Source of the DNA: Saposhnikovia divaricata
Lineage: Eukaryota > Streptophyta > Magnoliopsida > Apiales > Apiaceae
NCBI GenBank assembly: GCA_036435485.1
Contig: CM071600.1
Coordinates: 112,336,046-112,400,045, forward strand
Direction of reading: 5' to 3'
Length of the DNA stretch: 64,000 bases
In this document: positions 48,001 through 58,604 of the stretch, one piece after another
Position numbering within the stretch: position 1 is the stretch's first letter
Layout of the letters: each line of letters opens with the position of its first letter
Made by a program: the position numbers and the translations under genes
Notes under the pieces: generated by a model
Databases searched by the model: none
What the model was told of the DNA's origin: nothing
Seen by the model: only the letters and a program-made list of their open reading frames with translations

Positions 48001-49880
48001 AGTCCGTTTCATGCGATCTTTATATCAAAACGAAGCTTGAAACATAATCTATCCTATCATGGCAGAAAATGAAGCTGTACAGTGAGTTATAGCTACTGTG
48101 ATGCTCGGTGTTTAATAGTCTAACGAAAATTCGGCATTACGACGGCTATAAATCGAACGTTCTAAAATTCATAACAATCAATCCAAGCCACACCGGGCAT
48201 ACTATACATGGTTTTCATCTTAACCAGTCCAAGAAGGTTTCAATTAACCATCATAATCATCAAAACTCTTAAATCATCACTACTAACTACATAATCATGC
48301 TTTTATGCATATAACAACACCATAATCTTAACTAATCTAAAACCATCAAGAACATATATAAAACTCAAAGTAAGATCTTGGGTTCTTAAGAATTATACCT
48401 TCCTTGGAGAGTGTACAAGCTATAATAACCCTTATATAGTCCTTGTATGGCTTTAACAAAGCTTAAATCATCCAAAGAAACCAAGAAATCAAAGTTAGTT
48501 TCTTGAAAACACTATTCACCCTCATCTTTGAGGATTTATTTGAAAATGGAAAACATGGAGTTTGAAGCTAAAATTTCTAGGAGATCATTTTTATGAAATA
48601 TAGGACTCACCATAAAAATTTGGAGATCAAACAATGGTTGGAAGGTGGATTTTGAAATCTTAAAACTCCAAAATTCGAAGTGCCTTGGTTTTGGGGGAAA
48701 AACAGTGAACTTCTCGAATTTATTTACCCATCCAAACGATCTTCAAAAATTATGAAATTAAATCCCCAACTTCACCTTGATGTGTAGAAGCTCCATGAAT
48801 TTTTTCATGATTTTTAGATGAGTAGATCTAGGTGAAAAAAAATGGCAAAGACCCCTGCCCTGGAAAATGCAACTGCTGGAAAAATGGGGGAGAGGTGGTG
48901 TTTGCTTGGCTAGTTGTCAAATGATATTTGTGATATGTATAAGTGGGTATAGCTGCTAATACTCCTCTTAATACAAGTGTCAAAGGTTTATGGTGTGTTA
49001 GAAAAATTGATGATGTGAAGCCTTGTTGTTTTCTTCTTGTCCATCCACCTCATTACTTCCTTTCTCATTTCTTTTCTTCATTTCATTTCCACCAAATATT
49101 CTTATATATAACCCCAGCTGATCAAGTAGGGTTTTTTTTTATCTCGTTACGTATTTAATCCGTAATTTCTTTCGCGTTTGCTTGATCGCTTAATCTTGTT
49201 ATAAAGTTCTAGCGATTTCTAGAACACTTGATATTCTAACTCAAAGGTTTTCATTCTAAATCCTCAAATCATACTTAATAAATAAAATCCTTGAATCCTT
49301 AACATTATAATACTCTTGTCTTGATCGTATTGATAGGCTCTTTACGGTTCGGTCAAATATTGTACCGAAAAAGAATTTGGAATTTCTGAATTCCGATCGT
49401 CTCTGCATTCACTTATTTCCTCCGCGTATTACTAATATGACTTCGAAACATCCATAACACGTCCCGTACATAGGGTGGCGTGAAAAGTTTTCCAACTTAC
49501 AAAGTCACTATTCATCCACCAAATTACTATGCACGTACAGGAAACACTATGCACGTACGGGAAATACTATGCACGTACAGGAAATACTATGCACGTATGG
49601 GAAATACTATGCACGTATTCATTTCTCTTCAAGGATCCATTAGCTCCTTCCTGGATGGTAGATTATTCTTATCTAGGTCCTCAACCATCGAATTACTCTA
49701 TTCTGACAATATACCAATGCATCAGGATCATTGTCCAAAGCAATATCCATTCATTACAATCATTGTTCTTTGAAACCACCATTCATTAGAGCTGGTGACC
49801 TTGTTGTTGGAATCATTGTTCCTCATTTTATCATTACTTAATAAAAGTTTTAATTATATCCAAAATTTGGGGTTCTTACA
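45085..49880 (-). repeat. 5' LTR of element D
   Basis: 4,796 bp. It differs from 34812-39625 by about a dozen substitutions, one 20-bp minisatellite unit fewer and two extra bases in the (AT)n tract. The minisatellite here is 49526-49618. Confidence 0.93.
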
Positions 49881-50853
49881 TGATCGATGCCAAAGGGTTG
49901 GTAATATTTCTAGGAGGAATGAGATGCCTCTTAATACGATGCTTGAAGTTGAGATATTTGATGTGTGGGGAATTGATTTCATGGGTCCGTTTGTTTCGTC
50001 TTGCAATAATTAGTATATTCTCTTGGCTGTGGATTATGTGTCTAAATGGGTCGAAGTGAAGGCTTTACCGACCAATGATGCTAAGGTGGTGCTGAATTTT
50101 CTTCACAAGCAAATCTTCACGCGTTTTGGAACTCCACGAGCTATAATCAGTGATGAGGGGACACACTTCTGCAATCGGCAGTTTACTGCGTTAATGGCAA
50201 AGTATAATGTAACACATCGTGTTGCTACTGCTTATCATCCCCAAACCAATGGTCAAGCGGAGGTTTCGAATCGTGAAATCGAGAGAATTCTCGAGAAAGT
50301 GGTGAATCCATCAAGAAAGGATTGGTCCTTGAAGTTAGACGAAGCTGTATGGGCATACAGAACTGCTTACAAGACGCCTTTAGTAATGTCTCCTTATCAG
50401 TTGGTATTTGGTAAGGATTGTCATTTGCCGGCCGAGCTAGATCACAAGGCGTATTGGGCGTTAAAGAAATTAAACTTGGATATTACGGCTGTGGGTGAAA
50501 AACGTCTACTTTAGTTCAATGAACTTGAGGAGTTTCTTGCTCAAGCTTACGAGAATAACAAGATGTACAAGGAGAAGGTTAAGAGGTGGCATGATAGGAA
50601 GTTGGTGCATAAGTCATTTGTGCCAGGTCAACAGGTTCTGCTATACAATTCTAGCCTTAAACTTTTCCCTGGCAAACTCAAGTCAAAGTGGTCGGGTCCG
50701 TTTACAGTCAAGACAGTGTTTCCACATAGAGCAGTGGAGATATATAGGGGGTCTTCTGATAATTCCTTCAAGGTGAATGGACAACGCCTCAAGCCTTATT
50801 ATAGAGGAATGGTGAACCGTGAGAAAGTTTCCGCCGTTCTCGCAACTACGTGA
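49881..50853 (+). pseudogene. Integrase core and C-terminus of element A
   Basis: Resumes after D in one frame with only two nonsense codons (50011-50013 and 50512-50514). The Cys side of the zinc finger is directly at the D junction. The catalytic triad is visible: WGIDFMGPF, ISDEGTHF, and the Glu of HPQTNGQAEVSNREIE. The C-terminal part (FVPGQQVLLYNSSLKLFPGK, LKSKWSGPFTVKTVFPHRA) is the usual DNA-binding region, with GPF present. This is the best preserved gene of A. Confidence 0.88.
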
Positions 50854-50897
50854 GTTTTCGGAAATGATGTCAAGCTAATGACGTAAAAAGAGCGCTT

Positions 50898-50915
50898 CGT
50901 GGGAGGAAACCCACG
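50898..50915 (+). repeat. Post-coding hairpin of element A
   Basis: CGTGGG-AGGAAA-CCCACG, 45 bases after the integrase stop, preceded by GTCAAGCTAATGACGTAAAA and AGCGCTT. Confidence 0.8.
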
Positions 50916-50971
50916 CCATTTCTGTGAGCTTTTGTATTACTTTGTTTATTAAAAAAAAGAAAAAAAATTGG

Positions 50972-51040
50972 TGAACAGTGACCTTTCGCGCGGGCGCGCC
51001 GCCTAGCCGCGCGGGCGCGCGTCCCGCCCCTGCCAGTTTT
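50972..51040 (+). repeat. GC-rich cassette after integrase of A
   Basis: GTGAACAGTGA is followed by CGCGCGGGCGCGCCGCC and a second CGCGCGGGCGCGC. Similar pieces occur in the LTR of A (62008-62070) and in gag of E (56993-57020). Confidence 0.7.
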
Positions 51041-51462
51041 TTTTATTTTGCGCGAAAATTGGTTATATACTTCCCCAAAACCAATCTTTTCTACTTCTTA
51101 TTTCTTCTATATCCTATTTAAACCCTAGCCTAAGATCTCCTACTCAAACTCCTTCATATCTCATCATTCTATCAATTCCTATCTCTAATCATATACATAC
51201 ACATATATACACACCCTCACAAACATAATCCCCTTCTTCACTTCACTTAATCTACATCTCATTCAAGCTTTCAAGAAGCCGATTTCGGATTGGGTGGAAT
51301 CTCTTGAGCAAGTGCACCTATCGGATTCGTGTGGGTATAATTCTAATCTCTTCTCTTTAATTAGTGCGAATTGTGATCTTGTAATTGGGGTTTTTGTGTG
51401 TGGATTGGGTTGTACTTTTGGGATTGTTCATTGTGTTGGTATTGTATTTGCAAATCATTGAA
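51041..51462 (+). promoter_or_regulatory. Spacer before the env-position ORF of A
   Basis: Pyrimidine-rich leader-like sequence with a TATATAC run near 51062 and a long TC/CA-rich stretch up to 51250, the composition of a plant 5' UTR. It may allow separate expression of the following ORF, or hold a splice acceptor. No firm motif. Confidence 0.35.
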
Positions 51463-52588
51463 ATGGCACCTAAGCGTCAAAGAGTGGTGGGTAGTAGTAG
51501 TAGTGCTAATCCCTCATCGGACGAGGATTCGAGTTTGGGGGTTGGTGATGTTGAAAAGTTTGTTTCTCCGGAGGCTCAGGCGGAGTATAATCGTCTGATG
51601 TCGAAAATGGTGGCTAAGGAGAGGGGTTTCTTGCCGGTTCATTCGGGGGAGTTGGTGGATATGATTAGGGAGATGGGTTGGGAGCCATTCTGTGAGGCTC
51701 CGTCTGCAATTCCGTTGAGCATAGTTCGTGAGTTCTATGCGAATGCTAAGAAGGATAGGAACGGTTATTTAGTGGTGAGGGGTATGGCGGTGGATTACAC
51801 TCTGGCTTCGATTCGAAGAGTGTTAGAGCAGCCTAGGAAGCTGAGGGAAGTTGAGGATTGGTCTCAAAAGACCCGGGCAGATGTGGATTTGAATGAGATT
51901 GTGGCACGGATTTGTGTTCCGGGCACGGGTTGGAAGTGTAGACCGGGTACTGAGGAGCGGGTTACATTCCCTGCTTTAGCTATGAACGAATATTCGAGGG
52001 CATGGAATATGTTTGTTTGTGCAAATATTTTTCCTTCTTCGCATCCCCACGATGTTACAGTCGAGCGTGCTATTCTGCTATGGGGTATTCTGAATGGGAA
52101 ATACATTGTCCTTGGTTAAATAATTAACCAGATTATGCTTCGATTCTTGCGAGGGGGGCGATGGTGGCGATACCTCATGCTTCCGTAGCAGCCGCCTTAT
52201 GTATGTCGGTTGGTGTTAGATGGGCTGAGGACGAGCCGATGCAGATGCCTTTTGCTCCTATAGATGACTCTGTTATTGATCGGATGGTGGAATGGCCGGG
52301 CGGCGCGGCATTCCCCATGCTAGAGGGTTAGGCTACATTCTTCCTGGTGGTGAGGGAGCGGGCACAAAGCCATATGTTCCTAGAGTTGCTAGAGTAGGTC
52401 CGTTCCGTGGAGAGGCTGATAGGATGAGATTTAGTGATACTCAGTTCAGGCGGTTGACTAGACGGATTGATGCTATGCATGACATCAACCGTCGCTATGC
52501 TGATGATATGACTCAGGCCTTGAGTGTTGCTTTTCAGTCTACGGGTATTACTGTCCAGTGGCCTGTCTTTGGAGCTCATGCACAGTAA
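51463..52588 (+). pseudogene. Env-position ORF of element A (plant transposon protein domain)
   Basis: The start is taken at ATG 51463 (MAPKRQRVVG), which opens a basic, then Ser/Asp-rich head. The central part, IPLSIVREFYANAKKD with LVVRGMAVDYTLASIRRVL, resembles the plant-specific putative plant transposon protein domain found at this place in Athila-like elements. The first frame ends at 52119; the reading continues in another frame to near 52327 and then in the frame of 52292-52588 (RRIDAMHDINRRYADDMTQA), so there are two frameshifts. No signal peptide or membrane segment is evident, so a membrane fusion role is not supported. Function unknown. Confidence 0.6.
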
Positions 52589-52618
52589 TCACCTCCAGAT
52601 TCACCACTCGATGAGGGT

Positions 52619-54169
52619 TGTTCGCACTTATTCACGCAAGAGAATGTGGTCAACAAGTAATATAGAGTAAATAGGATTCGTTCCCACAGAGACTCAAATT
52701 GTTTGTTATGTTCACTTATGCACCAGCTTATGATTTACACTCACTGCTAAGACAATCACAATTTTGGTTTTGATTTACTAAAGATTAATTACCAACTAAG
52801 CCAATTACGAGGAAATAACTTAACTTTAACTTTATAATAAACGAACATGAGATTTCAATTTCATTTACTACTTCATCTAGAATCTTATGCCCTTTAGCCT
52901 AGCATGTGACAGAGTTGATTACTGATTAGATGCACTAAACTGATACACACCAACTTTCGTTGTGCATATATCATCCTACTGATCATCCACAATTGATAGA
53001 AGTCAAGTAGTCACCAAATATGTGTAGTCCCTATATGTCTATAGCAATTGAACACATACCGGTTGAAAATCAAGCACCCATTAAACCACATAGTCGATGC
53101 AAGACGGTTAGAATTACATCACAAATTAATACATGTTCTTCACATGCAAAAACCTATGCTAGCATGAATTGTTCTAAACCCTAGATCCACTTTCGCATTC
53201 ACCAGGATTAAACAAACAATTACAAGTGTTCGCGACTCACTTATAACGAATAAGCATAAACATACTAGGCAATCAATACAATCAATCACACACCAAGGCA
53301 TAAATAACACTCAATTACTAGAATCCATAGAAAAATACATTAAAATCCCATGATAACGAATTAGCCCATACTTGACCTAATTGCCATCATGGGTTCTATG
53401 GAAAACATAATTCTAAAATAAACAAGTAATTAAAAGGAAGAAGAATAAGGTTTAGAAATAAATCCCCAAAATAGAAGAGTACAAAGGTTCCAAGAATAAT
53501 CCTTGCTTGTCACTAGCTTGGAGAAATTCCTTGAAATTGTTCTTGCAAATTAAGATGAAAATGTTGATAAGAAAATAAACTAAAGGCTGCTACTACTCAA
53601 GATATCCCCCCACTGGTTTTAGGTTACAAAAGCATTTATATAAGCCCAACAAAAAATGGGTCAAAAACCAAAAATGACCCGGAAGAACCAAGCAACAAAA
53701 TCAGCCAAGACCCGCACAAGCGCCCCTGCGCTCTCTAGGGCGCCCCTGCGCTTGCTAATCCCTGAAATTTGCTAGCTTCGCGCGCCCCTGCGCCTTGGCA
53801 AGCGCCCCTGCGCCTCGTTGAGCGCCCCTGCGCCTTGGCAAGCGCCCCTGCGCTTCTTTCTCCCTGGAAAATTTCCTCCTGGCGCGCTCTAGCGCCTAAC
53901 CAAGTGCTAGGGCGCCTTCTTGACCCTGGAAAAGCTTCAAAACTTCCACAAAACTTCTACAACTTGACTTGTTGCCTTGCTCTTATTTCCATGTGCTAAC
54001 TCCGGATTAAATTCACACCACCATAACATTGTTTTAGCCCATCCTGTCCTCGACGACACAACCTACACCAATTACACAAAAACACATCAAATGGCAACGA
54101 AACTCGAGAACTTGCAACCGTTTTAAGTCCGAACGGAAGGCAAATAGTGGATATAAAATCCACTTATCA
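52619..54169 (-). repeat. 3' LTR of element E
   Basis: On the plus strand TGTTCGCAC...CACTTATCA. It includes the GC-rich tandem at 53713-53907. On the minus strand the tip begins TGATAAGTGGATTTTATATC with an AGTGGAT/ATCCACT inverted repeat. Confidence 0.94.
53713..53907. repeat. GCGCCCCTGCGC degenerate tandem in the E LTR
   Basis: Six or more copies of GCGCCCCTGCGC at roughly 18-45-base spacing, followed by looser GCGC..AGCGC pieces. The same array is at 59705-59893 in the other LTR. Confidence 0.8.
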
Positions 54170-54206
54170 AACCCCCAAACTTAAACCGTTGCTTGTCCTC
54201 AAGCAA
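54170..54206 (-). other. Polypurine tract and terminal GAGGAC hairpin of element E
   Basis: On the minus strand TTGCTT-GAGGAC-AAGCAA (54206-54189), then GTTTAAGTTTGGGGGTT against the LTR. Confidence 0.8.
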
Positions 54207-55440
54207 TGCAAAATCAACCTAAAGTGATGAATGAATGCAAATAAAACTAAATGTCATGATAATGCAAATGTGCCCTAATGCAATGATCCCACACAATTTA
54301 TCCGAAACCAACTCAACAAGCAAATGCCTCAACGAATGCAACAACTCCAAACAGAGCTCGACTAAGGCCCCGTTTACTAACAATACATGCTCGGAAACGT
54401 GGTGTGTGCATTTCCCACTAGATATACTCTCGAAACTAGATAAAAGGCATAACCAATTCTTCGTCAGGACAATCACATGTTTATAAACAGAATGAACTTT
54501 AGACACTCCATGACTCAAAGACACCGCCATCATCATTCAAGGTAGACAAGGATTCATGCTTCACTGTACAAAACAACACAAAACAAAAAAAACACACATG
54601 CTTTTGACCGTGCAATGGGTGAGACCCCTAAAGGCTTATACAATAGCACCCTTGTAGCGAGCGTTAGGTTAGTGGATCCCAGACCGGAAAAGTCTTAGGT
54701 CACTAGGCATAAAATCCCCTAGAACTTACTTGCTCGAGTACTAAAGAGCCCACACTAGCCAATTAGCATACACACACTCTCACAAACGCTCATTTTTTTT
54801 ACTCACAACTCTTTTTTTTTTTTTTTTTTATTTTTTGACTTTTTTTTTTCTTTTCTTTGTTTTGTTTTTGGTTTTTTTTTTCACACATGGGTGCACTATC
54901 TCACCCCCCTAGACTACTCATATTAAATATGAGCGGCTACTAGCCATTTGACGCCTAGCCATTATTACACTACGACACAACACTAAGCATGACCTCCCTG
55001 TTTTCCCCCAAACTTATACTTAAGTGCTCCTATGCCATCAAGGGAATACTGAAAATTCTAGATATAAATAGGTGATTAAATCCCAACAACCAAACCAGGT
55101 ATGACTCGATCTAGTCCAAGAGCAAACAGTGAGACCGTGAAAAGATTGTGTTCCCGACACACACAAGTCAATTTCATAAGTACTTAAATCAACCCTCTAT
55201 TCATTGTCATCACACTCAAATTAACGTCTACCTATCGAGCCAGAAACAGACACTCATATGGAATCATGTGATATGCATGAACAAAATGATATTGCACTCC
55301 TAAATAAATCTATATGACATGGCATCTTAAATGCAACTAAATGACATGGCAAAACTAAATGCAAAATTACTAACATGAACTATCAAACTATAATGAATAT
55401 GCAGCTATATGCCATGCAATGACTCTTGATACCCTAAAAT
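54207..55440 (-). other. Non-coding 3' module of element E
   Basis: 1.2 kb without a gene. Bases 54600-55000, read on the minus strand, align with 60690-61320 of A, including a CTCATATT/AATATGAG hairpin near 54925. There is a poly-T/poly-A tract at 54790-54885. Confidence 0.7.
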
Positions 55441-55477
55441 CACCCCCAAACTTATTAATTTCAATGTCCTCATTGAA
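55441..55477 (-). other. Internal GAGGAC hairpin and PPT-like tract of element E
   Basis: On the minus strand TTCAAT-GAGGAC-ATTGAA (55477-55460), then TAAGTTTGGGGGTG. Confidence 0.75.
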
Positions 55478-55653
55478 GGTAAATTTAAAGGGTACAAGAG
55501 ATACTCCCCTACTCGTCGTCATCTTCACCCTCCTCGGGTGGTGTGTCTGGTGGTGGATAGATGTGGTGTGCTCCTACGCGTTCTGGACCCTGTTGTTTTT
55601 TTTTTTTTTCACTTTGCAATTTTTTTAACTAAACAGAAATAGGAATACCAAAT

Positions 55654-55671
55654 CGTGGGTTGCCTCCCACG
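55654..55671 (-). repeat. Post-coding hairpin of element E
   Basis: On the minus strand CGTGGG-AGGCAA-CCCACG, 43 bases after the gag-protease stop. Confidence 0.8.
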
Positions 55672-55714
55672 AAGCGCTTCTTTTACGTCCGTAGCTTGAC
55701 GTTACGTCCTCAAC

Positions 55715-58462
55715 TCACGGCGGTTTCAAAAGGATAATAGGATCGTCCTTATTAGAAAGACCATTCACACAAATGCTAACATTTTGTTTGCTTCCTCCCA
55801 ACACAACTTTTCTTTCACTCTTAATCTTGATTTTTCCTCCCTTCAACTTCTTCGCCTTCTTTTTCTTTCTCACACCTCTAAGGTGTTTATCCCTCTCAGC
55901 CGATTGAACAGAACACTCTTCAACCTCATCATCAACTATCCACCTTCTTAACACATTATCATAACCCTCTTCAAAAATCACCAACTCATCATTCAAAAGG
56001 ACATACCTCAAATGTGGTGGAAGTTTTCCGAGTTTAATATTTGAGAGATCTTGTATGGAAGGTTTATCAGTATCAAATCCCTCGAGCATCTTAACTGAGT
56101 GAGAGCCTTTCGAAAATTTTGTAACACTAGGCAATGCATCCAATTGTACATCACCTGTTTCTTCTCGGAAAGACAATGCAAGGGATTCCACAGAAAAACA
56201 CACTTCTGGATCATCTGAAATCTTCGTAGGAGCAAACACATTAAAGGTGGCCTTATCATCTTGCACCCGCATAGTTAGCTCCCCTTTCTGCACATCAATC
56301 AAAGTTCGGCCGGTAGCTAGGAATGGCCTCCCAAGAATGATAGGGATTTTCTTATCTTCTTTAAAATCAAGTATGACGAAATCCGCTGGAAAGATGAGTT
56401 TGTCCACTTTCACCAGAACATCTTCTACAATTCCTCGAGGGTAGGTAATTGAGCGATCCGCTAACTGGAGTGACATGTTTGTAGGCTTAGGCTCCGGTAG
56501 GCCAAGTTGCAAGAAAACTGAATAGGGCATGAGGTTGATGCTTGCCCCTAAATCACACAAACACTTGTCAAAAGAAACATTCCCAATGATGCACGGTATG
56601 GTAAAACTCCCCGGATCCTTCAGCTTAGGTGGCAACTTTTGTTGCAAGACAGCACTGCACTCCTCCGTCAAAGCGACGGTCTCTAACTCCTCGAGTTTCA
56701 ATTTCCTCGAAAGTATGCCCTTCATGAACTTGGCATAACTTGGCATTTGTTCAAGTGCTTCAGCAAATGGTAGATTTATGTGCAACTTTTTGAATACTTC
56801 CAAGAACTTTGCAAATTGCTTATCAAACTTCTGTTTCTGAAGCCTTTTAGGGAATGGCGGAGGCGGATAAACTTCTTTGCTAGCTTCCGTAATTTCTGAA
56901 CTTGTTTTCCCAACTGACTTCTCCTTTTCTTCCTCACCTGATGCCTTCTGAATGTCCGGAAGAGCAGAATTCGAAAAACGGATAGACCCCTCAGGCGCGC
57001 CCGCGCCCAAATCACTGTTCACAACATTTTCAAGTTCTTCGTTAAACTGCTTTTTGACTTCCAGATCGCCTGTAACCTTTCCAGAACGTAACGTAACAGC
57101 ATGAATCTGTTCCTTGCCCTCCTTTTTACCCGGATTTGCTTCTGTGTCACTAGGTAATTGCCCTGGAGGTCTGTTCAAAAGAGCATTGGCCAGTTGGCCC
57201 ATTTGATTTTCAAGAGTTTTCAGAGATGCTGCTTGACTCTTGTACATCATTCGCAATTCTTCCATTTCTGACTTCTCATTAGATTGCACATGACTCCCTG
57301 GTTGTTGATGATGAAATCCAGGTGGATTGTATGGTGGCCTTTGGGCATAAGGTTGTTGATAACCTGAATTGTTGAACTGCTTCGAACCATACTGCTGACC
57401 CTGAGATGGTTGTTGCATAGCATTCTGATTGTTGCTCCAACTGAAGTTAGGATGATTCCTATTGTTGGGATGATATGTATTAGGAGCAGGTTGTGAAGGC
57501 CTTTGATAATTGCTGACAAACTGTGCCGACTCACTGGAAATTGCACATTGATTAGTGTCATGAGCCCCCGCACACAATTCGCAGACCATGGCGACTTGTT
57601 GAACCCCCACCTTAGCCAATGAGTCCACTTTCATGGTTAGAGCCTGTAGCTGGGCTGCTATAGCTGTTGTGGCATCCATTTCAAGTACACCTGCAACCTT
57701 ACCTTGTGGAATGCGCTGTGTCGGATTCTGATACTCGTTTGCAGCCATCATTTCAATCAAGTCATAGGCCTCTTCATAGCTTTTGGCCCACAGAGCTCCT
57801 CCAGATGCCGCATCAAGCATTGCTCGAGAATGACTTAACCCATTGTAGAAGCTATTGATGACCATCCAATTGGGCATCCCATGATGAGGACATTTTCGGA
57901 GCATCTCCTTGTACCTTTCCCAAGCTTCACACAGTGATTCACCAGAATGCTGACTAAATTGTGTAAGAGCATTCCTCATGGCAGCAGTCTTTGCCATAGG
58001 AAAGAATTTAGTCAAGAACTTTTGTGCCAGATCTTCCCATGTAGTGATGGAACCTGCTGGAAGTGAATGCAACCAGCTTTTTGCTTTGTCTCTCAATGAG
58101 AATGGAAACAACCTTAGCTTGATAGCGTCCTCAGAAACTCCGTTGGTTTTGAACGTGTCACAGATCTCAATGAAGTCCCTGATATGCATGTTGGGATCCT
58201 CGACAAGTGAACCCCCAAACTGGACTGAGTTCTGGACCATTTGAATCGTGCTCGGCTTGATCTCAAAATTATTTGCAGCAATAGCCGGCCGCACGATACT
58301 CGACTGAATATCAACAATCTTTGGCTGAGAGTATTCCTTCAGCGCCTTGTTGTCTGCCATTTCTCCAGTAACTTCAAACTCCTCTTCAACTTCTTCCACA
58401 AATACCTCTTCTTGCTCTTTTTCTTCCAGATTCTCTTTACGAACTTGAGATCGAGTACGCAT
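55715..58462 (-). CDS. gag: Gag-protease polyprotein of element E, uninterrupted
   Basis: 915 codons from ATG at 58462 (MRTRSQ) to the stop at 55715. An acidic coiled-coil-like head (residues 8-32) is followed by the Retrotrans_gag capsid core (about 60-215, with LRLFPFSLRDKAKSW and KCPHHGMPNWM), a CX2CX3HX4C zinc knuckle CELCAGAHDTNQC (about 294-306), a Gln/Asn/Pro-rich linker (310-390), a short helix, and an aspartic protease (about 600-735; active Asp637 in CDLGASINLMP, then ILGRPFLAT). A Lys-rich tail ends ILLKPP. RT is absent. The start is favoured because the same MRTRSQ-type opening is recognisable in A. It would form particles and process itself. Residues about 484-492 (DLGAGAPEG) are encoded by a GC-rich insert not seen in the Gag of A. 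Confidence 0.92.
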   Translation of the reverse strand: MRTRSQVRKENLEEKEQEEVFVEEVEEEFEVTGEMADNKALKEYSQPKIVDIQSSIVRPAIAANNFEIKPSTIQMVQNSVQFGGSLVEDPNMHIRDFIEICDTFKTNGVSEDAIKLRLFPFSLRDKAKSWLHSLPAGSITTWEDLAQKFLTKFFPMAKTAAMRNALTQFSQHSGESLCEAWERYKEMLRKCPHHGMPNWMVINSFYNGLSHSRAMLDAASGGALWAKSYEEAYDLIEMMAANEYQNPTQRIPQGKVAGVLEMDATTAIAAQLQALTMKVDSLAKVGVQQVAMVCELCAGAHDTNQCAISSESAQFVSNYQRPSQPAPNTYHPNNRNHPNFSWSNNQNAMQQPSQGQQYGSKQFNNSGYQQPYAQRPPYNPPGFHHQQPGSHVQSNEKSEMEELRMMYKSQAASLKTLENQMGQLANALLNRPPGQLPSDTEANPGKKEGKEQIHAVTLRSGKVTGDLEVKKQFNEELENVVNSDLGAGAPEGSIRFSNSALPDIQKASGEEEKEKSVGKTSSEITEASKEVYPPPPFPKRLQKQKFDKQFAKFLEVFKKLHINLPFAEALEQMPSYAKFMKGILSRKLKLEELETVALTEECSAVLQQKLPPKLKDPGSFTIPCIIGNVSFDKCLCDLGASINLMPYSVFLQLGLPEPKPTNMSLQLADRSITYPRGIVEDVLVKVDKLIFPADFVILDFKEDKKIPIILGRPFLATGRTLIDVQKGELTMRVQDDKATFNVFAPTKISDDPEVCFSVESLALSFREETGDVQLDALPSVTKFSKGSHSVKMLEGFDTDKPSIQDLSNIKLGKLPPHLRYVLLNDELVIFEEGYDNVLRRWIVDDEVEECSVQSAERDKHLRGVRKKKKAKKLKGGKIKIKSERKVVLGGSKQNVSICVNGLSNKDDPIILLKPP

Positions 58463-58580
58463 ACACGCTCAAGATAGTACCTGAGAAACCCAAAAGTAGA
58501 TGAGTGAGAAAAACGTCCGAGTCAATGAATTTAATCCAAATTGATGACAAGATCATAAACTAAACAAACAATGAACCGAG
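58463..58580 (-). other. Leader of element E
   Basis: 118 bases between PBS and Gag start, AT-rich, with no upstream long ORF. Very short compared with element F. Confidence 0.6.
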
Positions 58581-58598
58581 TCCCCGGCAGCGGCGCCA
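58581..58598 (-). other. Primer-binding site of element E
   Basis: On the minus strand TGGCGCCGCTGCCGGGGA, six bases from the LTR; identical to A and F. Confidence 0.9.
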
Positions 58599-58604
58599 AA
58601 AACT

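Larger units (their letters stand above)
34812..49880 (-). mobile_element. Element D: chromovirus-type gypsy element with 4.8-kb LTRs and ruined interior
   Basis: The LTRs 34812-39625 (4,814 bp) and 45085-49880 (4,796 bp) start TGTAACACCC and end TTCTTACA; the TSD is TGATC (34807-34811 and 49881-49885). A minus-strand PBS TGGTATCAGAGC is complementary to initiator Met tRNA, and a PPT lies at 39626-39644, so transcription is leftward. These features and weak pol remnants suggest a Tekay/Del-like chromovirus. About a dozen LTR substitutions by eye make it young, yet no long ORF is left in 5.46 kb of interior. It interrupts integrase of A. Confidence 0.88.
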
